Assembly: GCF_902459705.1 (NCBI RefSeq)
Contig: NZ_CABPRU010000002.1
Location: 620,001-684,000 of the forward strand
Source of the DNA: Pandoraea terrigena
GTDB taxonomy: Bacteria > Pseudomonadota > Gammaproteobacteria > Burkholderiales > Burkholderiaceae
Direction: 5' to 3'
DNA length: 64,000 nt
Each line of letters starts with the position of its first letter. Position 1 is the stretch's first letter. Below the pieces are notes generated by a model. The model saw only the letters and a program-made list of their open reading frames with translations, searched no databases and was not told the origin of the DNA. The translations under genes were made by a program, and so were the position numbers. Below are positions 32,671 to 42,280 of this stretch, piece by piece.

Positions 32671-33546
32671 ATGACTGAGGTCACTCCCCCGCTCGCGTCC
32701 TTCGACGCCGTGATGGGCTATCTTGCGTCCAATGCCGTTCGCTACGGTCTGTCTTTCGTGCAAGCAGTGTTGATTTTGCTGATCGGCTTCTGGGTCGCAA
32801 AGCGCTTGGCGCGCTTTGTGCGTAAAGCGTTAGGCCGTTCGCCGCACTTCGACGCAACGCTCAAACCGCTTATCGAGTCGGTCGTGCTGTGGTCAGTGCG
32901 CATCATCACGCTCGTCGCGGTGCTGGCGCAGTTTGGTGTGCAGACGGCCAGCATCATCGCGGTGCTGGGTGCGGCAGGCCTGGCCATCGGCCTGGCCCTG
33001 CAGGGGACGTTGCAGAACATCGCGGCGGGCACGATGCTGCTGGTGCTGCGACCGTTCCGTAACGGCGACTACATCACGGCCGGTGCGTCGGTGGCCGGCA
33101 CGGTCGACGAGATCGGCCTGTTCACCACCACCCTCACGAATGCCGATGGTATCTATGTCTGCGTGCCGAACAACCAGATCTGGGGCCAGCCGATCACGAA
33201 CTTCAGCCGCAACGCCACGCGTCGGATGGAGGTCACCGTGGGCATCGCGCTCGACGACGATCTGGACGCCGCCATCACCGCGCTGCGCACCCACGTGGCA
33301 GACGATGTGCGAGTGCTCGACAAACCGGTACCGGAAGTCATGGTCAAACAGGTCAGCGACAGCGCCGTGATCGTGAACGTGCGGGTGTGGTCGCTGCTGG
33401 GCAACTACTGGAGCCTCTACTGGGATCTCCAGCGCAACGTCAAGGAAACGGTCGAGGCCGTGGGTTGCTCGCTCCCGTTCCCGACGCGCACCGTCATGCA
33501 TGTGCCCGCACAGCCGATGCCGGACGCGGCCCCCTCACGACATTAG
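32671..33546 (+). CDS. Small-conductance mechanosensitive channel (MscS family)
   Basis: A 291-residue inner-membrane channel that opens under membrane tension in hypo-osmotic shock. It has a short N-terminus and three membrane helices. The pore helix IIAVLGAAGLAIGLALQGTL contains the Ala/Gly-rich packing motif, followed by NIAAGTMLLVLRPFRNGDYI and the cytosolic beta-domain with VPNNQIWGQPITNFS, hallmark of MscS. GGAG lies nine bases before ATG 32671. The length is close to E. coli MscS (286), so it is a minimal family member. Confidence 0.94.
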   Translation: MTEVTPPLASFDAVMGYLASNAVRYGLSFVQAVLILLIGFWVAKRLARFVRKALGRSPHFDATLKPLIESVVLWSVRIITLVAVLAQFGVQTASIIAVLGAAGLAIGLALQGTLQNIAAGTMLLVLRPFRNGDYITAGASVAGTVDEIGLFTTTLTNADGIYVCVPNNQIWGQPITNFSRNATRRMEVTVGIALDDDLDAAITALRTHVADDVRVLDKPVPEVMVKQVSDSAVIVNVRVWSLLGNYWSLYWDLQRNVKETVEAVGCSLPFPTRTVMHVPAQPMPDAAPSRH

Positions 33547-33602
33547 GCCGACCCAGGCCCGCCCTTTGCCGCCCACGCGGGCATCGGTGCGAGGCCAAGC
33601 GG

Positions 33603-34343
33603 TTACTGCGGCAACTCCGCAGCCCCCATGCGACGCACGATCACGCCGGCGCGTTGTGCGAGATAGGGCGAATTGCGATGGGTATCGAAGTAGCGCGGAC
33701 GCGGCAGCATCACCGCCAGCCGCGCCGCCTGCCACGCGGAGAGCTTCGAGGCCGGAATGCCGTAGTAGTGACGTGCGGCGGCCTCGGCGCCGAACACGCC
33801 TTCGCCCCATTCCACCGAGTTGAGATAGATCTCGAAAATCCGCTGCTTGTTCATCCAGAATTCGAGCATCCACGTGATGCTCAGTTCTTCGGCCTTGCGC
33901 AAGTAGCTTCTCTCGCTCGACAGGAAAAGATTCTTCGCCAGTTGCTGCGAGAGGGTCGAGCCGCCCGCGACGATTCGCCCCTTCTTCTGATTCTTCTCCC
34001 ACGCACCAAGCATCGCATCGATCTCGAAACCATCGTGATTGACGAAGTTCGCGTCCTCGCTCGCGATGATCGCGCGTTTCAGATTCCGCGAAATCTGATC
34101 GTACGGCACCCATTCGTGCTTGAGCGTCGCCTTCGGATCGGTCTCGCGCAGCCGCGCCTTGGCCGCGCGCATGAACGCCGTCGACGAAGGATCGAAGCGC
34201 ACCCACCAGCCAATCTGCAGGAAGTAATAGCACTGTGTGGCCAACACGCCCGCAAACAGCAGCGTGACGACGTAGGCCGTCCACTGCCAGGGTCCCCAGC
34301 GGCGATGACGGGTCGTGCGCGAGGGGCGTCGCCGCGCAGCCAT
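33603..34343 (-). CDS. mtgA: Monofunctional biosynthetic peptidoglycan transglycosylase
   Basis: It polymerises lipid II into glycan strands at the outer face of the inner membrane. The 246-residue protein has a basic N-terminus, one membrane helix (about 22-42) and a GT51 domain: [16 protein letters not shown] with catalytic Glu E96, [16 protein letters not shown], and [17 protein letters not shown] with the second Glu. No transpeptidase domain follows. It is eight bases after aroE and ends the mpl-to-mtgA run. ATG 34343 chosen for family length. Confidence 0.95.
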   Translation of the reverse strand: MAARRRPSRTTRHRRWGPWQWTAYVVTLLFAGVLATQCYYFLQIGWWVRFDPSSTAFMRAAKARLRETDPKATLKHEWVPYDQISRNLKRAIIASEDANFVNHDGFEIDAMLGAWEKNQKKGRIVAGGSTLSQQLAKNLFLSSERSYLRKAEELSITWMLEFWMNKQRIFEIYLNSVEWGEGVFGAEAAARHYYGIPASKLSAWQAARLAVMLPRPRYFDTHRNSPYLAQRAGVIVRRMGAAELPQ

Positions 34344-34351
34344 GGGAAAAA

Positions 34352-35224
34352 TCAGGCTTTCGCGGTGAGCCGGGCGCGCAGGGCCGCGCGCACGACACCG
34401 GTCGACGGCCGCACGCCGCGCCACACCGCGAAGGCTTCGGCCGCCTGCTCGACGAGCATGCCGAGACCGTCCGCTGCGCGCGCGGCACCGGCTGCCAATG
34501 CGTGCGTCATGAACACCGTCGGCTGCGCGCCGTACATCATGTCGTAGGCAAGCGATCCGGCCGCATAGACACCTGCGGGCAGCGGCGGCACGTCGCCCTG
34601 AAGGCTGCCCGCCGTGGCGTTGATGATCACATCGAATGCCGCGGGCACCGCGTCCCAGCCACCACCGGCAAGCGCGACGCCATGATGCTCGGCCGCCTGT
34701 GCGAACCGCACGACGAGTTCGTCGGCACGCGCTGCCGTGCGATTGGCGACAAACAGCGCCGCCGGCCCCGCCTCGATCAGCGGCAGCATCGCGCCACGCG
34801 ACGCACCGCCTGCGCCGAGCAGCAACACGCGGCGGCCTTTGAGCGGCACGCCAAGCGGTCCCTCGATGTCGCGCACCAGTCCCACCCCATCGGTGTTGTC
34901 GCCCGTGATGCCCCGCGCGTCGAACACCAGCGTATTCACGGCGCCCGCCGCCTGCGCACGTTCGGTAAGATGATCGGCCAGCGCGTGGGCCTCGAGCTTG
35001 AACGGCACGGTGACGTTGGCCCCCCGGGCGCCGCTCTCGATAAAGGCGCGCACGGTATCGGCGAACGCATCGAGGGGCGCGAGCAGGCGCTCATAAGTGA
35101 GATGTTGGCCGGTTTCGCGCGCGAATTCGGCATGAATGAACGGCGACTGGCTGTGTTCGACGGGATGGCCGATCACGGCGTAGCGATCAGCCTGCAGTTC
35201 CCCGGGTGGCGTTTGGTGTGTCAT
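34352..35224 (-). CDS. aroE: Shikimate dehydrogenase
   Basis: It reduces 3-dehydroshikimate to shikimate with NADPH. The 290 residues include the substrate site [19 protein letters not shown] with the catalytic Lys, NTDGVGL with Asp, and the NADP loop [12 protein letters not shown] followed by VANRTAARA, where Arg supports NADPH use. ATG 35224 gives MTHQTPPGE. It shares the window with aroQ, another shikimate-pathway gene, but in a different operon. Confidence 0.95.
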   Translation of the reverse strand: MTHQTPPGELQADRYAVIGHPVEHSQSPFIHAEFARETGQHLTYERLLAPLDAFADTVRAFIESGARGANVTVPFKLEAHALADHLTERAQAAGAVNTLVFDARGITGDNTDGVGLVRDIEGPLGVPLKGRRVLLLGAGGASRGAMLPLIEAGPAALFVANRTAARADELVVRFAQAAEHHGVALAGGGWDAVPAAFDVIINATAGSLQGDVPPLPAGVYAAGSLAYDMMYGAQPTVFMTHALAAGAARAADGLGMLVEQAAEAFAVWRGVRPSTGVVRAALRARLTAKA

Positions 35225-35425
35225 CGTTGTCAAAGACGCGGCGCCTGGCTTTCGCACAGGCGCCACAATTACGTGCATCAAATTCGGTGCCTGGTCAGAA
35301 CGCCAGGGGCATCGATCACGGCAAGACCCACATCACGACGTCGCTGAACCACGCGCATTGCATCGCATGGTACACGCAGCGGCGCCATGCCCCGAGGCGT
35401 TGCCGGCAATGCGCACCGCGATGTC

Positions 35426-36385
35426 CTACTGCGCCGTGGCGCCCGACGGTGCCGCGAGCGTCTCGGCCTGCACGCCCTGACGCGAGAAAGTCATGCGCGT
35501 CACGATTTCAAGAATGTCGTAACGCTGTTTCATCTCGGCGGAAAAGTCGCCAAACGGCGCGCTCGCCTGCACAATCGCCACCGCGCGGCGGTCCAGATCG
35601 CGATTGCCGGAGCTTCGCGTGACTTCCACGCCCGCGACGTTCCAACCGTCCTTGTGATAGCCGAGCCCCCCCCGCTGATTGACGTTGAGCGTGACGATCA
35701 GCTCGCCATAAAGTCGCTCGCCGCCGATCTGGGGAAAGTGTTCCGTGCCGTAGCGTTCGACGCGATGGCGCAGCGTGTCGAAATACCGTGCGTACGCGAC
35801 TTCACGTGTGTTGGCCGTGACCTGCCCCCGTTTTGGACGCGTCTGATAGGCGCGCAACTGCTTGTCGATTTCCGCTTGCAGGCGGGCGATTTTCTGGTCG
35901 ACGTTCTGGTCGTCGAGTCCCTGCCCGCGTTGCGGTGCGTCGGTGCGATGGCGCTGCGACGCCGGCGTGGCCGCATACTGGCCGCGCAATTGTGTCAGTA
36001 GCTTCTCCTGCATCGCCTCCAGTTCGCTCACGTTGCGCTGGATCTGCGCGACGGGCGCACCGTCGCGATCGAGCGCGCGTGACGGCAACGGCGACGTCGC
36101 GCGCTCGCCGTCATGCTCGCCGCCACCCACCAGGTTCGCCTGCGCGAGCGCCGTGGCCTTCTGCGGCGCGTTGGCCGACTTGGCATTGACGAGCACGACG
36201 TCCAGCGGCGTGTCCGCACTGTGCAGCCGGAAACTGTCGGGCGCGACGAAATGCACCGCCAGCGCAAGCAGATGGACCACCGCGGAAAACGCCAGGCCCG
36301 TGGTCAGCGGATGCTCGCGCATGAGCGACCACCCGCGGCGACGCGCCGCGCGCAGGTTGCCGGAAGCGAGAGCCGGTTTCAGCAC
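35426..36385 (-). CDS. TonB-family energy transducer protein
   Basis: A 319-residue periplasm-spanning protein: an N-terminal cytoplasmic stub, one membrane helix (about residues 28-48, LAFSAVVHLLALAVHF), a long charged linker containing a predicted coiled segment, and a C-terminal TonB-like domain (about 210-305: YGELIVTLNVNQRGGLGY). It would couple the proton motive force to outer-membrane transport; no exbB/exbD are nearby. Its first seven bases overlap the upstream exonuclease gene, so the two are coupled. It differs from canonical TonB by lacking a Pro-rich X-Pro linker. Confidence 0.84.
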   Translation of the reverse strand: MLKPALASGNLRAARRRGWSLMREHPLTTGLAFSAVVHLLALAVHFVAPDSFRLHSADTPLDVVLVNAKSANAPQKATALAQANLVGGGEHDGERATSPLPSRALDRDGAPVAQIQRNVSELEAMQEKLLTQLRGQYAATPASQRHRTDAPQRGQGLDDQNVDQKIARLQAEIDKQLRAYQTRPKRGQVTANTREVAYARYFDTLRHRVERYGTEHFPQIGGERLYGELIVTLNVNQRGGLGYHKDGWNVAGVEVTRSSGNRDLDRRAVAIVQASAPFGDFSAEMKQRYDILEIVTRMTFSRQGVQAETLAAPSGATAQ

Positions 36386-38598
36386 GCCGAACCGGAAAAC
36401 GCGTCGCGCCCCCCTGCCGCCATCGGTGCAGCAGCAAGCGGCAAGGTGCCGGAGGCGGTCTCGACGGTTTGCGAAGCGGTCTCGGTGACGTCGGGCAAGG
36501 TCGATACGGCATCGTCATCGCCTTGGGTTTCGTCGCTGTCGTCGCCTGGATTGCCTTCGGTCCCGTCCGCACCCTCGGCATCGTCGGCGCCACCCTCGCC
36601 ATCCGAACGATCGGCCCCACCGGCACTGTCTGCCCCGTCGCTGCCTTCGCCACCGTCACCTGCGCCGCCCGCCCCTTCGTCATCGTCGTCGCCGAGCACG
36701 GTCTGGCTGGCGCCGAGCACCTGCGCGACACGCACCGAAATGCTGAGCGTCACGACGTCGAGCGACAGCACGTCAAGCATGATCTGCGTACCGCGTGCGT
36801 GCGGGCCGAGCCCCAGGACGATCAGCGTCAGCGGAATATCGTTCAGGCGCACGGTGTCGCCCTTGAGGACGCTCGCCTGCACCTGCGACTTGTTCTCCTG
36901 GATCAACCAGCGCAGGCACCAGTAGCGCTCCATCCGGCTCTGATGCTCGGCGTAGGCCGCGTAGGCGGCCTCGAAGCTCGACACGGTCGCATACAGATCG
37001 GCATCCTTCGGCTTGAAGGGCGCCGCCAGCTTGGCCGTCACGCCGTGACGCACGCATGCGATCAACTGCCACTGGTTCACCAGATCGACGTAGCGACGCA
37101 GCGGCGAGGTGCTCCACGCGTACTGCTCGACACCCAGGCCTTCGTGCGGTGCCGGCGACGTCTGCATGCGCGTGCGGTTCACGCCGTAGGCGCGCTGCGC
37201 ACGGTAGATGCCGGGCACGCCGCATTCGGCCAGCAAGCGGCCCCAGCGGCTATTCGCGAGAATCGCCATCTCGGCGACGATCAGGTCCAGCGGTGCGCCG
37301 CGCATGCGCTGCTTGATCGTGACCTGCTCGCCTTCGACGTAGAAATTGAAGTCGGTCTTGTTCTGTACTTCCGGACGCAGACCGTAGCCCACACGCGCGG
37401 CCTGGCGCTTGTCGTAGAGCGACTGCGCGAATGGCCACAGCAGCCGCAGTTCTTCCTTGTGCGGATAATCGCCGCTGCCGTCGGCCAGCGTCTCGGCCGT
37501 GATGATCGCGTCGAGTTCGTTGTGGCGCAGGTTCGCCGAGATCGGCACCCGCTCCGCGTGCGTTTCCGTCGCGACGATCTCGTAGGTGTCGGCCTTCACG
37601 ACGACATACAGCGACAGCGCCGGACGCGCGCCCCCTTCCGCGAGCGTGTAGGCCTCGACCACGGCATCGGGCAGCATCGTGATCTTCTCGCCCGGCGCAT
37701 AGACCGTCGACAAGCGCACGCGCGCGATCTCGTCGATGGCGTCGCCGCGCGTAATGCCGAGCGCCGGCGCCGCAATGTGGATGCCCACGCGCAGCAGCCC
37801 GTCGGGCAGCACCTGCACCGAGAGGGCGTCGTCGATCTCGGTCGTCGTCGAATCGTCGATGGAGAACGCCTGTACGTCGGCCAGCGGCAAGTCGTCGCCG
37901 GGCAACGGCGTCGGCCCGAGTTCGGGGAAGCCGGTGCCGCGCGGGAAGTGTTCGTAGAGGAACGCCGCCTCGTGATAGGCGCGCGGCGATGAAATGCCGC
38001 CGCAGGCGAGCATCACCTCGGCGTGCGTCTTGCCGAGCGCACTGGCGGCGGCGTCGAGCGCTTTCCACTCGATGGCGTTCTTGTCGGGGCGGAACAGCAG
38101 CAGCAGCGCCTTGCCCTTGAGCGCGTCGGGCAGCGTGCCGGCGATCAGTTGATCGGCGTAACCGGCCTGCAATTCCGCCTGCTGCTGCTTGCGGGCGAGC
38201 CCGGCGAGCGCGGCCTGCAGTTGCTCCTGCGGCGCGCGTTGATACTGCCCGCGCCCCTTGCGGCGGAAGTACACCGGCGAGGCCTGCAGGGCCAGCGCCA
38301 GTCCGGCCTGTTGCGCCATGCTCGCGCTTTCGCCGAAGTACTCGGCGGCGAGCGCCGGGAACGCAAACTCCTCGGCCGGCGCGCATTCCCACAGGAAACT
38401 CATATCGATGTCCTGCGCCGCGGCCTGCGCCTGCGTGATCAGATCGGCGGGCGACGGCGACTCGAACCGCAGCAGCACGTCGCGCCCCTTGATCTTGATA
38501 CGACGTCCACCGGGCAGCTCCACCTGATACGACTCACCTTGCTGCGACAACACCGTGCCAGCCTTGAAGCCGCCGGATTCCTCAAAAAAAATGTTCAT
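36379..38598 (-). CDS. RNase II/R-family exoribonuclease with acidic C-terminal tail
   Basis: A 739-residue 3'-to-5' exoribonuclease of the RNB family. The catalytic Asp/Glu cluster is visible as FSIDDSTTTEIDDALS (D248, E254, D256 and D257 region), and the downstream LRRYVDLVNQWQL is the conserved end of the RNB domain. The N-terminal S1/cold-shock-like region is divergent. The final roughly 100 residues (from about 637) are low-complexity, Asp/Glu/Gly-rich, unlike the basic tail of E. coli RNase R. It probably acts in mRNA turnover. ATG 38598 is followed by MNIFFEES. It overlaps the tonB-like gene by seven bases. Confidence 0.88.
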   Translation of the reverse strand: MNIFFEESGGFKAGTVLSQQGESYQVELPGGRRIKIKGRDVLLRFESPSPADLITQAQAAAQDIDMSFLWECAPAEEFAFPALAAEYFGESASMAQQAGLALALQASPVYFRRKGRGQYQRAPQEQLQAALAGLARKQQQAELQAGYADQLIAGTLPDALKGKALLLLFRPDKNAIEWKALDAAASALGKTHAEVMLACGGISSPRAYHEAAFLYEHFPRGTGFPELGPTPLPGDDLPLADVQAFSIDDSTTTEIDDALSVQVLPDGLLRVGIHIAAPALGITRGDAIDEIARVRLSTVYAPGEKITMLPDAVVEAYTLAEGGARPALSLYVVVKADTYEIVATETHAERVPISANLRHNELDAIITAETLADGSGDYPHKEELRLLWPFAQSLYDKRQAARVGYGLRPEVQNKTDFNFYVEGEQVTIKQRMRGAPLDLIVAEMAILANSRWGRLLAECGVPGIYRAQRAYGVNRTRMQTSPAPHEGLGVEQYAWSTSPLRRYVDLVNQWQLIACVRHGVTAKLAAPFKPKDADLYATVSSFEAAYAAYAEHQSRMERYWCLRWLIQENKSQVQASVLKGDTVRLNDIPLTLIVLGLGPHARGTQIMLDVLSLDVVTLSISVRVAQVLGASQTVLGDDDDEGAGGAGDGGEGSDGADSAGGADRSDGEGGADDAEGADGTEGNPGDDSDETQGDDDAVSTLPDVTETASQTVETASGTLPLAAAPMAAGGRDAFSGSAC

Positions 38599-38675
38599 GA
38601 AACAGCCATCGATCGCAATAGGCGACATTGTAGCCCGCCAACGTGCGGCGGTTTAGGGCGAAACGGGCAAACGCG

Positions 38676-39287
38676 TTATTCGCCCGCGAACGGGCCGGCG
38701 GCACCCGGCGAAGGAAGGACATCGATGCCGGCAAAGCGCAGCACGTCGTCCATATAGTTGGCGAAATCGGAAATACCGTGGTCGCTGCCGTCGATCAGGG
38801 TGAGCTTCGCCCCCGGAAACTTTGCCACCATGTCCCGGTAGTCGAGCGTCCGGTCGCCCGTCGCGGCCACGAGGTAGTAGCGCTCGGGACGCGTGATCTG
38901 CGCCACGTCGATCATGCGCAGCTCATCCAGGTGTCGAGGCTCGACGACAATGGTGCCGCCCCCATGCCACATCGGCTGCTCGCCCAGCCATTTGCCCAGA
39001 TCGTCGTACGGGCGCGTTGCCGGGTTGAGCAACACCGCGCGGCAGCCGAGCTTCTCGGCCAGATAGGTGGCGTAGTAGCCGCCCAGCGAGCTGCCCACGA
39101 TGGTCAACTCGTCGGCCTTCACGCCGGTCAGCAGACGCTGCGCGTCGACCACCGCGGCCAGCGGCGACGGCGGCAACTGCGGGCAAGCCCACTCGCGCCC
39201 CAGTCCAAGCCGATGCATGCGGGCGGCCATCAATTGCGCCTTGAAGGAACGCGGCGACGAACGGAAGCCGTGCAAATAGAGAATCAT
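38676..39287 (-). CDS. YqiA/YcfP-family alpha/beta-hydrolase (esterase-like)
   Basis: A 203-residue small alpha/beta hydrolase. It starts MILYLHGFRSSPRSFKAQ, has the nucleophile elbow GSSLGGYYATYLAEKLG with the catalytic Ser, the acid in GDRTLDY, and the His in DGSDHGISDF. YqiA of E. coli has weak esterase activity on short chains; the natural substrate is unknown. GGGAG precedes ATG 39287. The same frame is open a further 370 codons across mpl, which is judged a GC-rich artefact. It sits between mpl and the RNB exonuclease. Confidence 0.9.
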   Translation of the reverse strand: MILYLHGFRSSPRSFKAQLMAARMHRLGLGREWACPQLPPSPLAAVVDAQRLLTGVKADELTIVGSSLGGYYATYLAEKLGCRAVLLNPATRPYDDLGKWLGEQPMWHGGGTIVVEPRHLDELRMIDVAQITRPERYYLVAATGDRTLDYRDMVAKFPGAKLTLIDGSDHGISDFANYMDDVLRFAGIDVLPSPGAAGPFAGE

Positions 39288-39337
39288 GGGAGCTCCCGAT
39301 AAAAGCGGGTCAGTACACAGACGCCGTGGCGCGCCAG

Positions 39338-40720
39338 TCAGGCGCGCGCCGCCAGCGCATCGAGCAATTTCTGGTGGATACCCCCAAAGCCGCCGTTGCT
39401 CATCACCACGATCTGGTCGCCCGGCCGCGCCGCCGCGCTCACCGCGCGCACCAGCCCATCGATGTCGCTGAACGCCTGCGCACGGGCGCCGAGCGGCGCG
39501 AGTGCCTCGGTCAGATTCCAGCCGAGGGCGTCCTTTCCGGACGGCGCACCATAGCCGAAGACCAGATCGGCATCGGCCAGGCTGGCCGGCAGTTGCGCCT
39601 TCATCACGCCGAGCTTCATCGTGTTCGAGCGCGGCTCCAGCACCGCCAGAATGCGGGCACTGCCGGCGCGGCGACGCAATCCGGCCAGCGTCGTCTGAAT
39701 GGCGGTCGGATGGTGAGCAAAATCGTCGTACACGGTGACACCCGCCGCTTCGCCGCGCACCTCCATCCGACGCTTCACGTTCTGGAACCGGCCCAGCGAC
39801 GCCGCGCCCTGCTCCGGCGGCACGCCTACGTGCCGTGCGGCAGCCACCGCCGCCAGCGCGTTCATCCGGTTGTGCTCGCCCTGCAGCGACCACTTCACTT
39901 CCCCGGCAGCCGTCGCTCCATGATGGACCCAGAAGGCTTCCTGCCCCGGCGCGAGCGCGTCGTTGGCCTGGGCGACATGCCAGCCGTCGGCCACGCCGAA
40001 GCGCTCCACCTCGCTCCAGCAGCCACGGGCCAGTACACGTTCGAGCGCGGCCTCGCGACCGTTGACGATCAGACGGCCCTGACCCGGCACGGTGCGCACG
40101 AGATGATGGAATTGCGTCTCGATCGCTATCAGATCGGGGAAAATGTCGGCATGATCGAACTCGAGATTGTTCAGGATAGCCGTGCGCGGATGGTAATGAA
40201 CGAACTTGGAGCGCTTGTCGAAGAACGCCGTATCGTATTCGTCGGCCTCGATCACGAAGAAATCGCTGTCGGTCAGTCGCGCCGAGATGCCGAAGTTCAT
40301 CGGCACGCCGCCGACGAGAAAGCCCGGGTGGTAGCCCGCGTCTTCGAGAATCCAGGCGAGCATCGACGTCGTCGTCGTCTTCCCGTGCGTCCCCGCCACG
40401 GCCAGCACCCACTTCTTCGACAGCACATGCTCACCCAGCCATTGCGGTCCCGATGTGTACGGCAGATTCCGGTTGAGGATCTCTTCCATCAGCGGATTGC
40501 CGCGCGACACCACGTTACCGATGACGAACAGGTCCGGCTTGAGCGCAACCTGTTCGGCGTCGAACCCTTCGATCAGCCGAATGCCCTGCGCCTCGAGCTG
40601 GGTGCTCATCGGCGGATACACGTTGGCATCGCAACCGGTCACGGTGTGTCCAGCCTGACGTGCGAGCACCGCGAGACCGCCCATGAACGTGCCGCAGATG
40701 CCAAGAATATGAATATGCAT
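39338..40720 (-). CDS. mpl: UDP-MurNAc:L-Ala-gamma-D-Glu-meso-DAP ligase (murein peptide ligase)
   Basis: It joins the recycled tripeptide L-Ala-D-Glu-mDap straight to UDP-MurNAc, saving three ligase steps. The 460 residues have the Mur-ligase ATP motif VAGTHGKTTTTSML, the N-terminal MHIHILGICGTFMGG, EADEYDTAFFDKRSK and NNLEFDHADIF, and DDFAHHPTAI in the C-terminal domain, the pattern of Mpl rather than MurC. It is the first gene of a six-gene minus-strand run. With amgK, murU and ampD in the window it completes the recycling set. Confidence 0.95.
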   Translation of the reverse strand: MHIHILGICGTFMGGLAVLARQAGHTVTGCDANVYPPMSTQLEAQGIRLIEGFDAEQVALKPDLFVIGNVVSRGNPLMEEILNRNLPYTSGPQWLGEHVLSKKWVLAVAGTHGKTTTTSMLAWILEDAGYHPGFLVGGVPMNFGISARLTDSDFFVIEADEYDTAFFDKRSKFVHYHPRTAILNNLEFDHADIFPDLIAIETQFHHLVRTVPGQGRLIVNGREAALERVLARGCWSEVERFGVADGWHVAQANDALAPGQEAFWVHHGATAAGEVKWSLQGEHNRMNALAAVAAARHVGVPPEQGAASLGRFQNVKRRMEVRGEAAGVTVYDDFAHHPTAIQTTLAGLRRRAGSARILAVLEPRSNTMKLGVMKAQLPASLADADLVFGYGAPSGKDALGWNLTEALAPLGARAQAFSDIDGLVRAVSAAARPGDQIVVMSNGGFGGIHQKLLDALAARA

Positions 40721-40839
40721 GGATGGGAAGCGAGGTGAGGACGGGCCGAGCCCGTGCGAAAAATGGGAAGGCCGAACAGCCAGGATCACCATTGTACCTG
40801 CGGCGTGAAGCGCAATGCCTTTCGGGTATCATCGTGCGC

Positions 40840-41496
40840 ATGACACGTAGATCCTGGACCGACGCCCAACGCCTGCGCGAGGAAATCGCCCTGGTGGCCG
40901 CCCGCCTCATCGCCGAGGAGGGCGCCGACTACGCGAGCGCGAAGCGCAAGGCGGCGAAACAGGTGACCGGCGAGGCACGGATTGCCGGCGAATTGTTGCC
41001 AGATAACGATCAAATCGAAGCAGAAGTTCGCGAGTACGTCCAAACGTTCCTTTCGGAAACGCAGCCGGCCGAGCTGTCGCATCTGCGTCAGGTCGCGCTG
41101 ACGGTCATGACATCGCTGGCGCGCTACCGGCCCTACATCACGGGCGCCGTCTATAACGGGACGGCAACGTCGCTATCCGACATTTATTTGCAGGCATTTT
41201 GCGACAACCCGAAAGAAGTCGCCATCGACCTGCTCAACCGGGGCATCGATTACGAGGTCTCGGAAAGTCGCCATTTCAATGGTCGGGGCATGGTCGAGAC
41301 GCTGAGTTTCTTGTGGCGCGAACGGGGCCAGCGCGGCGAACCGGCCGGTGTGCACCTGGCGCTGTATTCCCTTGACGACATGCGCGGCGCGCTCAAGGCC
41401 ACTGACGGAAATGGCCGCCCGGTGCGCGCCGACGCTGTCGGTCTGCGCGCGCTGATCGTCGGCGCCGAGGCCACGGCGCAAGCCACCAGCCACTGA
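40840..41496 (+). CDS. Conserved protein of unknown function next to mpl
   Basis: A 218-residue protein that I do not recognise by name. The N-terminal 65 residues (LIAEEGADYASAKRKAAKQ) resemble the start of proteins loosely annotated as nucleotidyltransferases in proteobacteria. The middle YNGTATSLSDIYLQAFCD could be a degenerate nucleotidyltransferase strand (G-x-S...D-I-x-L), followed by DLLNRGIDYEVSE. No signal peptide or membrane segment is visible. It is divergent from mpl, and a TATCAT hexamer sits only seven bases before ATG 40840, so a nearly leaderless message is possible. Confidence 0.75.
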   Translation: MTRRSWTDAQRLREEIALVAARLIAEEGADYASAKRKAAKQVTGEARIAGELLPDNDQIEAEVREYVQTFLSETQPAELSHLRQVALTVMTSLARYRPYITGAVYNGTATSLSDIYLQAFCDNPKEVAIDLLNRGIDYEVSESRHFNGRGMVETLSFLWRERGQRGEPAGVHLALYSLDDMRGALKATDGNGRPVRADAVGLRALIVGAEATAQATSH

Positions 41497-41614
41497 TCGA
41501 GGTTCGGAGGGCCGTGATATTGGCATCAAATCGCGCCCTTATCCCCTTTTATTCTCCGCTATTGACGTCCATTTTTCGTCTATTGTCTATTCCGGCATTT
41601 CTTTCCCACCCATC

Positions 41615-42139
41615 ATGGCAAAACGCATTGTTATTCTGCTGATTCTGGCGCTCGCGGGACTGGCGGCCGGCTTCTGGTTCGGCCAACGGAACCCGCGAAC
41701 GGCCAATGTGCCGGACGCCGCCGTCGCCCAACTGCTCGCCACGCAGCTTCCGGACCTGAGCGGTCGCGAGCAGGCCATCTCGCAATGGCGCGGCAAAACG
41801 CTGGTCGTCAACTTCTGGGCGCCATGGTGCGGCCCCTGCGTCGAAGAAATGCCCGATCTCCAGGCCCTTTCCACCGAATTCCGGGGAAAAAACGTTCAAT
41901 TCGTGGGAATCGGCATTGATACCGCGCAGAACATGATCGCGTTCAAGCAAAAGGTGAAGGTCGATTACCCGTTGCTCGTGGCAGGCTACGCGGGCACGGA
42001 CCTGGCTCGCGCGCTGGGCAACAAGGCCGGCGCCCTGCCATTTACCGTCGTGGTCGACCCGCAAGGCCGCCTGCACTACGAAAAGCTCGGCCGCATTACG
42101 TCGGACGAGGTGCGCTCGGCGCTCAAACCGCTCCTCTGA
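41615..42139 (+). CDS. TlpA/ResA-like thiol-disulfide oxidoreductase
   Basis: A 174-residue thioredoxin-fold protein anchored in the inner membrane by one N-terminal helix (IVILLILALAGLAAGFWF), with its domain in the periplasm. The active site is NFWAPWCGPCVEEMPDL (CGPC), with the cis-Pro loop ALPFTVVVDPQG. TlpA/ResA relatives reduce apocytochrome c or other secreted thiols; the partner cannot be told. A -35-like TTGACG at 41562 with TCTATT 18 bases later is a possible promoter. It precedes aroQ and accBC, a usual Burkholderia order. Confidence 0.9.
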   Translation: MAKRIVILLILALAGLAAGFWFGQRNPRTANVPDAAVAQLLATQLPDLSGREQAISQWRGKTLVVNFWAPWCGPCVEEMPDLQALSTEFRGKNVQFVGIGIDTAQNMIAFKQKVKVDYPLLVAGYAGTDLARALGNKAGALPFTVVVDPQGRLHYEKLGRITSDEVRSALKPLL

Positions 42140-42280
42140 GACGACACAGGGCCGTCGGGCCGCCAAGGAGCGCGGGAAGTCCCGCCGGACGTGAGTGACG
42201 GGGCTTCATTTTCACCCTACTGGACAAAATCCTCCAACTGGCGTTTAATTGCGCCCAATTTCGGGAAATTTGATTCGCCA

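Noticed and set aside
38676-40412. A 578-codon minus-strand frame joining the YqiA-like hydrolase with sequence across mpl
   Set aside because: Only the last 203 codons carry hydrolase motifs and a ribosome site; the upstream part is an out-of-frame reading of mpl.
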